Positions 1-28,038 of a stretch of DNA of 64,000 nt are shown in pieces. Position 1 is the first letter of the stretch. Each line of letters starts with the position of its first letter. The position numbers and the translations under genes are program-made. The notes under the pieces are model-generated. The model had not been told where the DNA came from and searched no databases. It saw only the letters and a program-made list of their open reading frames with translations. The stretch spans positions 8,618,001-8,682,000 of the forward strand of contig CM082577.2 in assembly GCA_040954595.2 (NCBI GenBank), written 5' to 3'. This DNA comes from Balanoglossus misakiensis (lineage: Eukaryota > Hemichordata).

Positions 1-1716
1 GTGACCTTTGGTCACTTGGTTCGGACATGTCTTCAATAGAATGAATGGCTGTATTGTTTCTTCAGTGGCACTGTACGTGTGCGCGTCTGAAGATGGCTCT
101 TACGTCTTGACGTTGCCTATAGAGGACGGCAGGAATGAATGCAACAAATTGATGGTTGGTTCAGGGATGTAGCCTGCCTAAGTAGAGGTGTATTGGGGCA
201 CATTTTAGCACTACCTTTTTGAAAATTTAGCCAGTCAGATTTGACTCACTGCTGGTCAGTTTTTCCCGGCTCCCAGCTGTTTTCTACATTCCCACGGACA
301 GATTGTCTACATTGTGGAGCTCCTCATAGCTTGGTTCTTAGAAATATCTGAGAAATATGTGGATTTTTGATTACGGTACCAAGGCACTGTGATCATCCGA
401 CCTGACAACAATCACAGAGTTTTAACTCAAGAGAGCCTTTGAATGAAAAATGCTGTCACAGTGCTACATTTAGAACTGATTTATGCGAAAAAGATGGTTC
501 ACAAGGACATCTGATGTTGATATTAGTTGTCCATCCCAGGTGGGATCTGGGGCGATTTGCTAAAAATGTGCGAATCTGTGTTGAATCATCCAAAGATCTT
601 TACCACTTAGAGACTGAAAAATCATGCCAGACACAATTGTGATTACATGTCTGTCACTGTGCAATAAAATGTGCAAAAATTTTGCCACCCATCATGTTAT
701 ACCGTATGTTTTAATCACATGTATCACCTGGCACATATTATGTTAAATTGTTTCTTGTTCTGATATTTTCATCAAATGGCTCCCCTTTTATAAAAATGTC
801 ATTTGAAATGGAAGCAGCGGGCATTTCAGACGTTGACTAAATTTGATTATACTCATAATCAGATTTAAATTTAAATTTGTGGAATAGCTGCATGCAGCAA
901 ATTGTGCTGAAAACGGGGTCGCATGCTGATGTTGGATTTGATATGCTAAACAATTTATTACTTTATGTTAGTTGCAGGGAAATATTGTGTGTGTCTGATG
1001 AAAATCAATCAAGTCGTTAAAAAAATGGGATCATGTGTATTGTCTTTTGTGAATATTGCACAGCCTGAAGACAGGATGGGGGTTGTAAATTTAGAATCCA
1101 GTTTTAATTTGATGGTTTGTGTTTGATAGAGAACTGTCTGTGTCATTTTGTGACCAGTTTAATATTCTTTCGAGTCTTACAACCAGCACATATTTCACCC
1201 AACAGCAGGTCCACAGTATGTAACTTTCATTCAAAGGAGAGATTTGCATCCTATTAGACCAGCTTGGCTTTTGTTGTTTGTTTGAATGTACCCAGATCAC
1301 ATTTCACTTGAAATTAAATTAATGATCTCTCCTAGAATAAATATTTGCCTATTTTATTATTTTCTGGGATCACTTTGCTTTGTTTTTGACAAATAAATGA
1401 GTTGTCCTGCTACTACAGAAGAAACGTTACCTTCAATATGAATTGTCAGTTAGGCTTTAACATTTTCTGTTGTTTCATACAGCTGTTTTAAGAGTGACGG
1501 AAACTCAAACTGAGGTGACTTCCTTCAAGTTAAAACAGCTAGTGTTCAGTTAAACAGATCCTTAACTCAGTTGTGACAGTGATCTCATTTGTGTCAAAAA
1601 TAAGTTAAAATAGCTAGGAAGTTGAATTTTCAGTATTTTGTCGTTTTGTGATACTCATTACAATTAACCAGGCAGAAGCTAAACATTTCAACTGTTTGTG
1701 ATGTTGTGTTTTACAG
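1..1716 (+). other. SMURF intron, upstream part
   Basis: AT-rich sequence without a recognisable exon. I looked for the missing SMURF N-terminus (a start plus the first C2 strand ending before FRLPDP) and did not find it. The polypyrimidine stretch and acceptor at 1700-1716 fit an intron end. Confidence 0.6.
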
Positions 1717-17905
<16,189 letters not shown>

Positions 17906-20564
17906 ACGAACAGAGTACCAACAGTTCAATCAGTGGACTGAAGAAAATCCAAACAACCAGACACGCAATGTACAACCAGGCAGCGACTGAAAAATAAACT
18001 GCATCCGGATGCTTCAGAGCCCGGAGTGGTTATGTTGGACATGGAGAGGTTGTTCCTGTACGACGACAAAAAGGTGTTTGAACTTTGCAGAAATACATCA
18101 TCCCGGAGTGGAACATAGAACTTTGTACATAGATTTTTTTAAAAGTTAATTTTGAAGAGAAAATGACTTTGCCTACTAACCGTATGTATCAAAGATCGAA
18201 ACTTTTATTTATTTGTAATAATTGCAAGTAAGACAGGTGGATCAACAGGCCTGTTTATTCTGAACTTTGAACTCTGCATCTCTGCCTGTGTGTGTGGCTT
18301 CTGTAGTCTGTCTCTCACTTTGACTCTGGTAGTTTTGCACTGTATGCCACGCTGCTCCCTCCCCCTCCCCTGGATGCCAGATTTGACTCGGTGCCAGTGT
18401 CAAGAGTCTGCAAAGGGAAAGGTATGCCTGGACGTTCTGTTCCATCATGGAGTAAAGGATTCATAAGTGACTGCAATGATGGCCCACTGGCTGTGTGAAA
18501 ATTCAGCGAATGTGCTGCTATGATTCTTGGGGTGTCACTGTCAGTCAGAACTTGAAACTACGGTCACTTGGACATTGTACACCGTTGTCTGTGAAGATTG
18601 GTAGTAGATACTGAAGAACCACTGTGCTGATAGACGCAGACCAGCGAATGGAACTCGGTTTGGGAGGAGCCTTATTCATTTTTAAATTAATACTCAAGAA
18701 TCTTCCTGGATTTTTAGAGCCAGAAAAATCAACCCAGTGACGTCAAGTTACCTCTGCAGAAACCTATCATCTTGAAGGAGAAATCTTTGCCTTGAATTAA
18801 CCATGCACTGTAAATTTTCTTAAACCCTGTATAAACTTCAGGCTAGTTTTCTTTCGAAAATTGCATGTTCAGTTCCATTTTTGCAAATTGAAATTTCAAT
18901 CCTTGCCAAAGGCTAATACAGTCTAGCAGCTAGCCTTTGCACTTTCACCATCTGCGGCTAATGCCTTCAGCTAGCCAGCAAAAAAACAAAAAAACTTCAT
19001 CATGCTAGAAGTGACTGAAATATTATATTTGAACCTGTCGACGTTCTTATGTTATCGTGTCCGAAAAAATACATCAGCATGTGATGCTTATACAAGCTGA
19101 AGAATTTTTTTTTAGCATCTTTGCAACGCAAAGAGTAAACTAAAAGGGAACATTATGATTCAGATCCCTCCTTCATTGGGATTCTAAAATTAGATTTTTA
19201 AAAAGATATTGTCACTAGTTGTCTCTCAGGTGTTTTTATGTACAATGCAAGAGATGCTGACTGAAGATTGAGGAGAGAAAACTGTAGAAACGCAGTGACA
19301 ATGAAATTGTGACTAGGTGGTCTCAGATGAGACACAAGATTGTTACATCAGTTTTTTTTTATAAACTTTACAGGGGGTGTTCACAGAAAAGGTTCTACTT
19401 AATTCTTGATTTTCTCATTTTTTTAGGAACAAAAGCTGCTTTTTAATGCAGTTTTGAACAAGATACAGATAAAAGTTACTCGTGATTTTGCTAGTTATCG
19501 AAAAAAAAAAATCCATAACTGGGAACACTTACTTGCTGTTCTCAAGAGTGCCTGTTTTATGAGGAACACCAGAGAAAAAGTAGCGAATTTACTAAGCAGA
19601 CTGCATTCAGTTTTCTACCGCAAGTTTCAAATCAGTGGTTTTTCTCCAAAATTGATTATATAAATTGAAAAGTGTATCATGTTAGTCATTATATCAACAA
19701 GACATTTGCCTTCCTCATTAGGAATTTTCCTGATTTAAAGGTGACTCTCCCCCACCCCTGACATTTTTGTTGGCGTTTTTACGAGAAGAAAAATATTCAG
19801 TCTTGTATACACAGAAGTATGGCAGAGTAAAAATGTGTTTCAGACAGACATCATATTGTGAATAAGTATGCCCTTGTAGGCCTTCCAGAGTCAGGATTGT
19901 AAAATAGAAAATTCCACTGTATAAACTTGTATGTGAGCCTTCCCCCCTCGTATACAACAAAATTTTCTGTGGCTTCAAAAGGGATGAAATATTCTTACTT
20001 CCCAAATGAGATTTCAGTTGTCTTTCACATGAATTGCAGAAAAGCCATAGGTCTTGCTGTGATATGTGCAAAGCTAGCATTTGAATCTGTTGCAGATTTG
20101 AAGGGCAAGTTGCAGGGTTGCCTCCGTCTTGCTGTGATGAAAGCTGGTATTTGGTTGGCTACTGCAGAATCGTGAGCCAATTGCAGGCAGGCATGTGTCT
20201 CGCTGGGATGAAAGCTCACATTCTATTGGCTACTGCTTTGCATTATGAGCCAATTGCGCAAAAGCATGTATCTTGCGGCAATGAATGCTTTCAGTTGATT
20301 GGCCACTGGAATTTTTGTCATTTAACGTGGTCAGGTGAAACTATGAAAATATTTTTTTGGTATAGATATGATTTGCTGTACAAATGAATTTTAAATTGCA
20401 CATCAATTTTGATTTATATAGAAAAGAAGTTATAAGTTGTATGTGAGTACACTATGTCTTGTATTCTTTATTTTCTTGTCTGACCTATAAGTTTTACAGA
20501 TTGTAATCTTCACTGCTCAGCACTTTTCAGCATTATTTGCTTAATGTATGACAAAGATAATAAA
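17906..20564 (+). other. SMURF2: Probable long 3'UTR of SMURF
   Basis: Non-coding sequence from the stop codon to a consensus AATAAA at 20559-20564, the best-placed polyadenylation signal. A nearer AATAAA occurs about 90 bases after the stop (around 17990), so a short form is possible. Vertebrate SMURF2 also has a long 3'UTR. A degenerate tandem repeat at 20051-20312 lies within it. The 3' end is inferred, not shown. Confidence 0.5.
20051..20312 (+). repeat. Degenerate tandem repeat, unit about 71-75 bases
   Basis: At least three and a half diverged units start at about 20056, 20131, 20202 and 20275 (spacings 75, 71, 73). Each unit begins GCTGTGATGAAAGC or similar, has TTGGTTGGCTACTG or a variant in the middle, and ends GAGCCAATTGC before the next unit. 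It lies in the presumed SMURF 3'UTR. Confidence 0.75.
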
Positions 20565-20934
20565 TTGTCCATTTTGTACATACATTCGTTGGAAATGCGT
20601 TGAAGTGGTATATTACATCAGTGGTATGGACGGCTCTTGTCATGTCAGGGAACAATCCGTGGGCTGAAGGTGCCAAAATGATGATGAAAATATGGTTTGA
20701 GGGGGCAATTATTGGCAGTTTTAGTTTCTCCAGAAATTAGTTTGAAGGCGCCCGTGGTTTATGAAGCGTGAAAAAAACTGACAACTCTTATCATCTGGGA
20801 AATTGTTGTCATATTGTATTGTCCATAATAGATTTTCATAAAATAGAGAGTCGCATTTCATTCATCCAAAAGACGTACTGTACAGTACAAGGCAGACAAG
20901 TGAAGTTCATTCTGATTTTAGATTTGTAAAAAGT
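20565..20934. other. Short intergenic stretch between SMURF and the U2 gene
   Basis: About 370 bases with no coding exon. The end next to U2 holds the candidate 3' box. The rest is unremarkable AT-rich DNA. Confidence 0.5.
20911..20930 (-). terminator. U2 snRNA 3' box
   Basis: On the - strand, just past the U2 3' end, is AAAATCAGA, which fits the second half of the metazoan snRNA 3' box consensus (AAARNNAGA). The preceding bases TTACAAATCT stand where the GTTT half belongs but match it poorly. This element directs Integrator-dependent 3' end formation of snRNAs in animals. Confidence 0.55.
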
Positions 20935-21121
20935 GGTGGACCGTTCCCGGAGGTACTGCAATACCGGGTCGATCCGTGGCCAGGACGGAGCAAGCCCCTA
21001 TTCCATGGCCCGTTTCCAAAAATCAGTTTAATATCGAGCTGCTCGGTGAGCAGCGTATCAGATATTAAGCTGATAAGAACAGATACTACACATGATCTTA
21101 GCCAAAAGGCCGAGAAGCGAT
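20935..21121 (-). ncRNA. RNU2: U2 spliceosomal snRNA
   Basis: A 187-nt U2 RNA, read on the - strand. It starts ATCGCTTCTCGGCC, the nearly invariant animal U2 5' end. The branch-point recognition element GTAGTA is at 21084-21089, and the stem IIa region TATCTGTTCTTATCAG follows. The Sm site ATTTTTGG is at 21016-21023. The 3' stem-loops include GGTATTGCAGTACCTCC with a compensated stem. Human U2 is 188 nt. U2 pairs with the intron branch point in the spliceosome. Every element I can check is intact and a 3' box follows, so this looks like a working gene. I could not identify an upstream PSE with confidence because its sequence varies between phyla. Confidence 0.96.
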
Positions 21122-21562
21122 AACTGATCTGCCGCTCGAGAGATCCGACCATATCCAGCGACACAAAACTCTATCTACGGTTTCAGGCGATACAGTTTCC
21201 ACCGTACCTCCCAATGTCATATATCATGAATGCTAGAGTACTGAACAGCAAAATACGAATGGTATGGGAAGAATTAAAATTGGCGAAATATGTATGTTCC
21301 GTGAGAGATGACATAATTTCTCATTTTTCTACTAAAACGTCACACTGGTGCATTTTTTCGCCCATATGCAAATTTACTGATCGACACTGACGTTGATGGC
21401 GCTGTTTGTAATGGCGATGCTGTGTTTTTGCGTGTAATACACTGACACCAAATAACCAGGCACTAACACGTTTGCCGAGTGCTACCACCCTGCACCCGGG
21501 GAGAGCACCGAGTGTAACATGTAATCCCAAGAGTTCTTAAATTTGTGGTGCTGCATGTTGGA
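21122..21562. promoter_or_regulatory. Divergent region between U2 and B3GNTL1
   Basis: About 440 bases separate the U2 5' end from the B3GNTL1 start codon on the other strand. It should contain the U2 DSE/PSE (within about 250 bases of 21121) and the B3GNTL1 promoter and 5'UTR. No TATA box or named motif stands out. Confidence 0.4.
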
Positions 21563-24500
21563 ATGGAACACATCAAAATTGACGTGGTGAGTGTGTGACA
21601 ATCCACAATCGAATGTGTGTAACTGTAATGTAAGTTGTAACATCTGCAAGCAGTTCTAACTGATTGATCGTGAGACGTTTATCGTCGTTTAAACACAATT
21701 CAAGCAAATACATGTATATGGTTTTATGTGTCTTCACTGTGGGGTCAATCCGGGTCACCAGGAGTTTTGCTACTGACCGCCATGGGACCTTCGACAGTGC
21801 CATGTGTGAGCGCCCGCACACGGTCGTCACGCCACCATGCACTAGTGACCAGAAATTGATGGGCATATTTGACTGACCACTTTTCCCAATTGTCTGCCTG
21901 TAGTCAATAATTTTACCTGTGCACAATGCTGAGAAGTGGCTGGACGAGTGCCTTGAGTCCATTCTTCATCAAACAGACAGTTTCCCTGGTAACCTAGAGT
22001 TGTCTGCATTCAATGATGCTAGCTCTGTAAGTATGGATTAAAGTTCTCTACTGTATGCAATATTTGTCATCAGTGAATGTCAGTCCTTGCATATAAAACC
22101 TCAGAGATCTAGTATTATTCAACGTGAGCACCAAATTTATACTTCTGTGATATCCTTTGTCAAATTTTATGTTTTTGCATACATTTTAGGTTGGAATTTT
22201 GTTGTTGTATTGATTAAAGCTGAACAATCATGGGTCTCTTTTCATTGAGTTATAAAATAACGAATTTTAATACAAGTCATGAGTTGTCAATTATATGTTG
22301 TTTTTTTTCCAAAGAATATAGGCATTACACTGCATTTAATTTACTGTCTTGGTTTGGTTTCTTTGGATTTTTAGGATAATTCATTGAACATTTTAAAACG
22401 ATGGACAGCAAAACTTGAGGCTGCTGGTATATCCGTTGTGATTGGTGGCCATAGTAACCCCAAACCTGGTGGAGGTATGGTAAATTTCCTTTGCCTGTGC
22501 TTTTTTTTGTACGGAACAGTTGAGGGCGCCATACATGTAGCATTACTCTAGCCTTGCAAGAAGAGCTCTATCTCACTTCCTTCCCGAATTCATAATTCTG
22601 TTTGATTAGGTATAGAATTGACTTCATTTGGAAATTTGCTGTTGATTTTTTCTGTTGATTTCAGTGGGATTTGCAAAGAATCAGGGAGTAGCCCAAAGTC
22701 GTGGCGAGTACCTATGTTTTCAGGATGCAGTAAGTCTAAAGTTCTGACCACTCAGTTAAGAAGAACACAAATGCGTGTTTCTCCAAATTATGAACATTTT
22801 TTCTTCTCATTTTCTGGTTGGATAGATTCATAGTTTGATGGTGTATAGCGGAGGACAGCAATGTGATTTTTGTGTGTGATCATCTGAAGTCAAAGAATCC
22901 AGGAATGATACCTTGGAAAAGTAAATGCTTAGGATCAGCTTGTATCCGATGTTCATCAGTATAATAGGGCAGTTAACTTACCTCTAATGTAGATGTTCCT
23001 TTTCCTTCAATAGTTAAATATATTTTTGTTTGTCTGTCTGTTTATCAGGATGATGTGATGGGAAAGGAAAGGATTAGACTACAGCATGATGCAGCCAAAG
23101 AACATCCAAACTCAGTGAGTTAATTTTAATCTCACACATATCCCCCAGGGACTTGGTGTTTAACTACAGATGTTGAATGCAGGAAACATTTGTTTCAGTG
23201 GATGTGTGGTACAATATTTGAGTAATCATGCAGCACATGAAAAATAATGACAGTTATACAGGTATTTGATTTGAAGATCTAGAATGTTGGAAATTGTGAT
23301 GGTAAACAGCCTGCTAACTCCAGCTAGGCAAATTGTCTTATGACAGGATAGGGTAAACTATATATATCATAATTATTTAATACTGGTACAATCTTTTTTC
23401 TTTATTAGATCATAGGATGCTGTTTCAACCGCTACCCTGCAGATTCTACACAGAGATACACAAAATGGTGCAATTCGTTATCAAGTGTACAACTTGTCAC
23501 TCAGGTATTTCGATCAACTTGTTTGCCACAGTTTCAACAGATGATGGTTATTTTTTTTTTCAATTCTGATAATTGCGTTCTCTTGAGTGTCGTGCAATAA
23601 CTTGGATAAACATAATGTTCACTTTCTCTAGGTATATACTTCCCATGGTCCCACAGTTATCATGCCAACATGGTTCTGTTCCCGCCAAGTCTTTGACAAA
23701 GTCGGCAGCTTCAACCAAGGGGGAAAGGTAAGAGGATATGGTATTGCAAAGACAAGGATGAAATACTATGTGGAGAAACTGCATCTTTCATGAAGAGAGG
23801 TATAGGCAGGCAGGGGCAAACTTGATTGACTATTGTAATGTAAACACCTATAATATAATGTGTCTATAATGGTAGTATAATGCGTGATGAATGAGACACA
23901 GTTACCATGTGCAGCTGGGTGCTTGTAATCTGTATCTCCTGTGCATCATGTCTTCTGTGTACATTGGTGTAATCGCGCTGCTTGTCTATATGTTCTAGGG
24001 AGTACCTGAGGATTTATTATTTTTCTTTGAACACTTGAAACGAGGCGGTGGTGTACACAGGGTTGATCAGTGTCTCCTGATGTACAGATATCACCCTGAA
24101 GCTGCCACTCATTCTGTCCACAGGTGAGAAAATATCATGTCATTTTAATGCTTAAAAATTCAAGAAGAAAATCACCTGTACGGTCTCTGCAAAGTGATGT
24201 TGGTTAATTGAATCCAGTATCAAAAGTACACGAGATGGTCCCAATAATAATACTGTGACAAATCAAGTTTGTTTTTTTCTTCTGCAGTGAAACTATCTGG
24301 AACATCCGTGTTGACACAATCCAGGAAATCGTTCTCAGCCAGTGGAAGACCTTCACAATATGGAATGCTGGGAAAGAAGGGAGGAGGTTCTACCGGAGTC
24401 TGGCCCTGGAAAATCAGAAAAAAGTAGGTGTCACCAAGTTCTGACCTGTTTCAGATGATGATGACACAGCTGTTGTGTTTTGTGTGGACAAATTCGATGA

Positions 24501-27500
24501 GCTTTAAGGTGGTCAGTGCTAAGTAACGGTACCTGTCCATACCTCTGTGAACCTAAGCACCTCATGTATGTACATCCATTTGCTTTAGCTTTGGTTATCC
24601 ATGAAAATTAATTTGGAGGTTGCTTCATACCAAAGGCCCCTCATCAATGATTGACCCAGATAGTAGTATAACTACACGTAGCTATTTATTTTCTCCAATG
24701 ATTTATTTTTCAATCAGGTCGTTGCATTCTGTGATGTTGACATTAAGAAGATCACCAAGGGTGTGTACATATATGAAGAATCGAAAGTGAGTTAACTGAA
24801 GTTTTACGTATAGTCTTAAAGAATGCCTGTCTTTAATATATCAATCAGAATGCATTGCATTTATTAAACTCGGCTTCTTTGCCTTGCACTGAAAATGTCA
24901 TTGTCTGTGTGCAATTTAAATTTTTTCAAATCTGGTCTTATTTTTTTTTTTGCCAGGAGAAACCTAAACCTCAGGTTCCAATTGTTCACTTCTCCAATGC
25001 CAAGCCACCATTCATCATTTGTGTCAAATTGGTAAGTTGATCCCTTTTTTACAAGTCTAGCGCCCTTATGCAGCTATCGTGAATTTGATCTCAAAGCGAG
25101 GCCAATTGGGAAAAGGTGGCCAATCACATCAAGGGTGCTTCCCCATTGACTTTGCTTTGAGTTCAGATTCATGATGACTGTGTGAGGGCGCTAGACTCAA
25201 AAAGGAAGAAGTGTCATGATTAGGCTGTGTCGAAGCACAACATTACCTTGCAATAGAATATTCATATAAAGACCTGATGTGAAATCTGTCTTTACTATTC
25301 ACTTTCACTTACCGGGTATTTGCAGCGTGATGGCGCTCCTTTTAAAGCCCTCTTGTTCATAAGCAGAAGTGACGTAGCAGCCTTGTGCTCAAACTGGTCT
25401 GCTAGTAGGTCACAGTATGACTTAACATTCTGTAACTTGACATGCAGACTTCCAGAAACAAGGAATGTAGCATGTCAGAAGATTTGTCTTACAGCAGTAA
25501 GACTGATTCTGCCATCATATATACAAATATAAGAAGCTGTCACTTTTCAAGAAAATGGCTGTTTTATTTACATAAAAAAAGTAAAATTATGCTGTCACTT
25601 TATACAAGTGAACTGTCCTTTTTGTTCAAGACAAAAGTCAATAGGCCACTTTTCTGACCCGTATAATAACCTTACATCCTTGTCTTTCCAGTGGTATGGG
25701 GTTGTCAAAATTCAACATTTTGATACAAGAAATTTCATGTAAAACATAGCTTGGAAAAGAGTAATTATAGATTTTGTAGGTTTTTTATCAACATGGATTC
25801 ACACCAACAGAATGATGTGAGGTCATGAATTGAGAGAAATGTGATGCATATCAGAAGATTTGTCCACTGAGGCAAGAAAATTACCTGCTGACATTTAATC
25901 TATAGCTGACTGCGACTTCCACATGTGAATCAAGTGACCGTTCAGACAATACAAAGAAATGAACACAGAAGACTCTGTTATCACCTTTGTACAGTCATCG
26001 ACACCTGCATCACAGTCTGAACATTTGATTAGCTTGCACAACTCGTCTAGACAGTTTTCGAATACCGTGAATTTCTGTTCGCTTACAGAGCCGGTGTCGC
26101 TCTCTTCACTTGTTTCGCTGGGTGAGTAATGGAGGAAATTGGACTGATCCTCTGCCTCTGTCGACATTGAACTGTCCAATCCTGGTGTGTCGGGTCTGGA
26201 ATTTATAACTTTCATTGGTTTGAAATGATAGTGTGATTGCATCATTACTTGACCAGGCGAAAGCTTGTCAGATGCCACGTGAGAATTTGTCGTATATTTT
26301 GGCTTTTTGGCAGGTGGATTGTCGCTATCACCCGAATCGCGTTTGACGGGTGTGGGAACTTGGGCAACAGATTGAATGAGGACTGGATAAATCTGGTCTT
26401 CAATGCTGCGAGGTTCGTTTCCGCCATTCGTGCTATCACGGATAAGAAGATCGACAGCACCTGAAGCTGCTTCCTGGTCTTCCAAACCACTGTTTTCAAT
26501 TTCAGCAAAAGAATGCCAAGGCTGTAATATAGTACAAAAGACAAAAAATTACCATCTTCGCTAGCATCTGTGCCTCACCACCGTAAACTGCCCAGTCTGA
26601 ACACCCCTAATATCGGATATTTCAAAATAAAAATACTGTCCTCACGATAGAATAAGTTGTCGAAAAGGAAAACAAGAATAAAGTATCTGAATCATTACGT
26701 GCTCACCGTGACAACACCTTTTTGCACAGTTTGATCTGTGACAGTTTCATTCACTGGAGCCGACATGCCTGTCAGAAACAGTGTCGGTACAGCGCTGTCT
26801 TTTAGTCTCCTTCGTACAGAGCCCACCTTTCCAACCTGGACAGTAATAGGAATAAGAAGACAATGTATAACTTTTTAACCTATATATAGAGTGAATGTAC
26901 AGTGAAACCTGTCATTGCTATGAGACCCCTCTCTAATCAGTAGAGTAGAGAATATTACCTGTCTAGTACTAAGACATGTAGGAACACTAGCAGTGTTTTC
27001 ATTGTGATTAGCAGTGCCCTTGTTTTGAACAAATAGTAAGATTGAACTACCCGGTGGACCGTACGTACATGCAGTTTAACAACCTACCTTGAAACATTTA
27101 TCTTCAAAATGTTTCGTACACAATCGGATATCAGTATATGTATCTTCTCTCCCGATATTTCGCAACCATAATCTCCTCCTCTCCCTATTTAGGGGAAACC
27201 GGTGAAGGCGCATGTTGGGTAGCCCATGCCTTGTGTTGCTTTTGCAACCAGGCACGTAACACTGACCCATGCCAAATATTTGAAAGATTTACAATACTCC
27301 GATCGGTAAAAAAAGCACGATGCTTGTGTTTGTATTAAACAGATGTCCGCCAACCAAACAACAACAGTATTGGTATGGTTATCCAGACTTCTTCATGGGT
27401 GCTTCCGCTGCGCTACATAGAGAAAATACCTTGCCACTCCAGAGGGCGCCTCTGAAAAGTCAAAGGTCATTGACGGCGCCCTCTGGAAACCAAAATGGCA

Positions 27501-27840
27501 GCTGTCAGGATTTCGGACAGCCGCTGATTGGCTGATCCGTCATTATGAACTTTTATCATACAGTCCCTGTCCATGTCTTTAAAATACACTTAATACAAAC
27601 ATACAAAGTTTTGTCATGTTGGTAGCCTGGTCTCCATACCCAGTGTGCTTAAACATGGAGGTTCTTTGCCTCTCCATGGTTTTAAATATAGACTCACACA
27701 CAGTGACCATGCTATCATGTTGGTGACAGACTGAAATATTTTTTTTCTATCTCTCGCAGGACCTGACTGATGGAAACTTTGAGGCAAACCTTGCATCGCT
27801 GAATCTGAAAGAAGGAATCGATTATTATCATTTCAACTGA
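21563..27840 (+). CDS. B3GNTL1: B3GNTL1-like family-2 glycosyltransferase
   Basis: A complete 351-residue protein (human B3GNTL1 is 361). Twelve exons: 21563-21586, 21904-22026, 22375-22474, 22665-22729, 23049-23114, 23409-23504, 23632-23727, 23999-24123, 24288-24423, 24718-24786, 24957-25031 and 27760-27840. It begins with an 8-residue exon, MEHIKIDV, that joins [17 protein letters not shown], the nucleotide-sugar-binding start of a GT-A fold. The metal-binding motif is DADD, split by an intron in [15 protein letters not shown]. Other matches are [32 protein letters not shown] and [17 protein letters not shown]. It ends IDYYHFN. The human protein is annotated by homology as a GlcNAc transferase, but its donor and acceptor are not well established. 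There is no signal peptide or membrane segment, so it may be cytosolic. AATAAA lies at 27933-27938. Confidence 0.95.
25056..25195. mobile_element. 140-base palindromic element (TCTAGCGCCCT family)
   Basis: It begins TCTAGCGCCCT and ends with the exact reverse complement, AGGGCGCTAGA. The arms continue to pair (GCAGCTATCGTGAATTTGA against the AGTTCAGATTCATGATGACTG side). A relative lies at 53968-54105. The size and structure fit a MITE. There is no coding capacity. Confidence 0.8.
25895..27270 (-). CDS. THAP-domain protein, nested antisense in a B3GNTL1 intron
   Basis: Three - strand exons (27270-27088, 26835-26707, 26521-25895) join in phase 0 to give 312 residues. Residues 1 to about 80 are a C2CH THAP zinc finger that binds [15 protein letters not shown], then [15 protein letters not shown] and [11 protein letters not shown], ending in the signature AVPTLF on the second exon. 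The third exon has a lysine patch (PAKKPKY, possible nuclear signal), a Ser/Glu-rich stretch, and the motif CxxGHxxxWxSQ ([13 protein letters not shown]) preceded by [19 protein letters not shown]. In many invertebrate and fish THAP proteins this block is followed by a long conserved region; here TAA comes five codons after the Q. The protein may be a shortened but open copy. The target is unknown. The first exon border CTTCAAG/GTAGGT-like donor is clean. Confidence 0.8.
27439..27486. repeat. Inverted pair CCAGAGGGCGCC / GGCGCCCTCTGG
   Basis: An exact 12-base inverted repeat (27439-27450 and 27475-27486) separated by 24 bases, about 170 bases upstream of the THAP start codon. Each half contains CAGAGGGCGC, which matches the core of the CTCF consensus. 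It could equally be a small palindrome left by an element. Confidence 0.6.
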
Positions 27841-28024
27841 CAAATGTCAAAAACCAGAGTCATTCTTTCACTGCCAGTTTTATTTAATGATCCAGTGTTT
27901 TTATTCACGTAGCTATGCAACTTGGATTTAGCAATAAAATACTAGATGTAACACTGATAGGCCTTCTGCCAGCATTTAGCCAAGTTCTCAGTGCTTGCAG
28001 AAAGTACACCAGTGACAGTGCTTG

Positions 28025-28038
28025 CCACTAGAGGGCGT
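28025..28038 (+). promoter_or_regulatory. CTCF-like motif
   Basis: CCACTAGAGGGCGT matches 13 of 14 positions of the CTCF core consensus CCASYAGRKGGCRS. It lies 185 bases after the B3GNTL1 stop, between two convergent genes. Binding is not shown by sequence alone. Confidence 0.4.

Larger units (their letters stand above)
25032..27759 (+). other. Last B3GNTL1 intron, host of an antisense THAP gene
   Basis: A 2.7 kb intron, much longer than the others in this gene. It contains a palindromic element at 25056-25195, the THAP gene on the opposite strand (25895-27270) and an inverted pair of 12-base repeats at 27439-27486. Confidence 0.8.

Noticed and set aside
1091-1300. Short - strand open frame and similar small frames across introns
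   Set aside because: Length is expected by chance in this composition and no domain or splice support is present.
26245-26544. A 99-residue - strand frame overlapping the THAP third exon
   Set aside because: Different frame from the one joined to the THAP finger; no homology.
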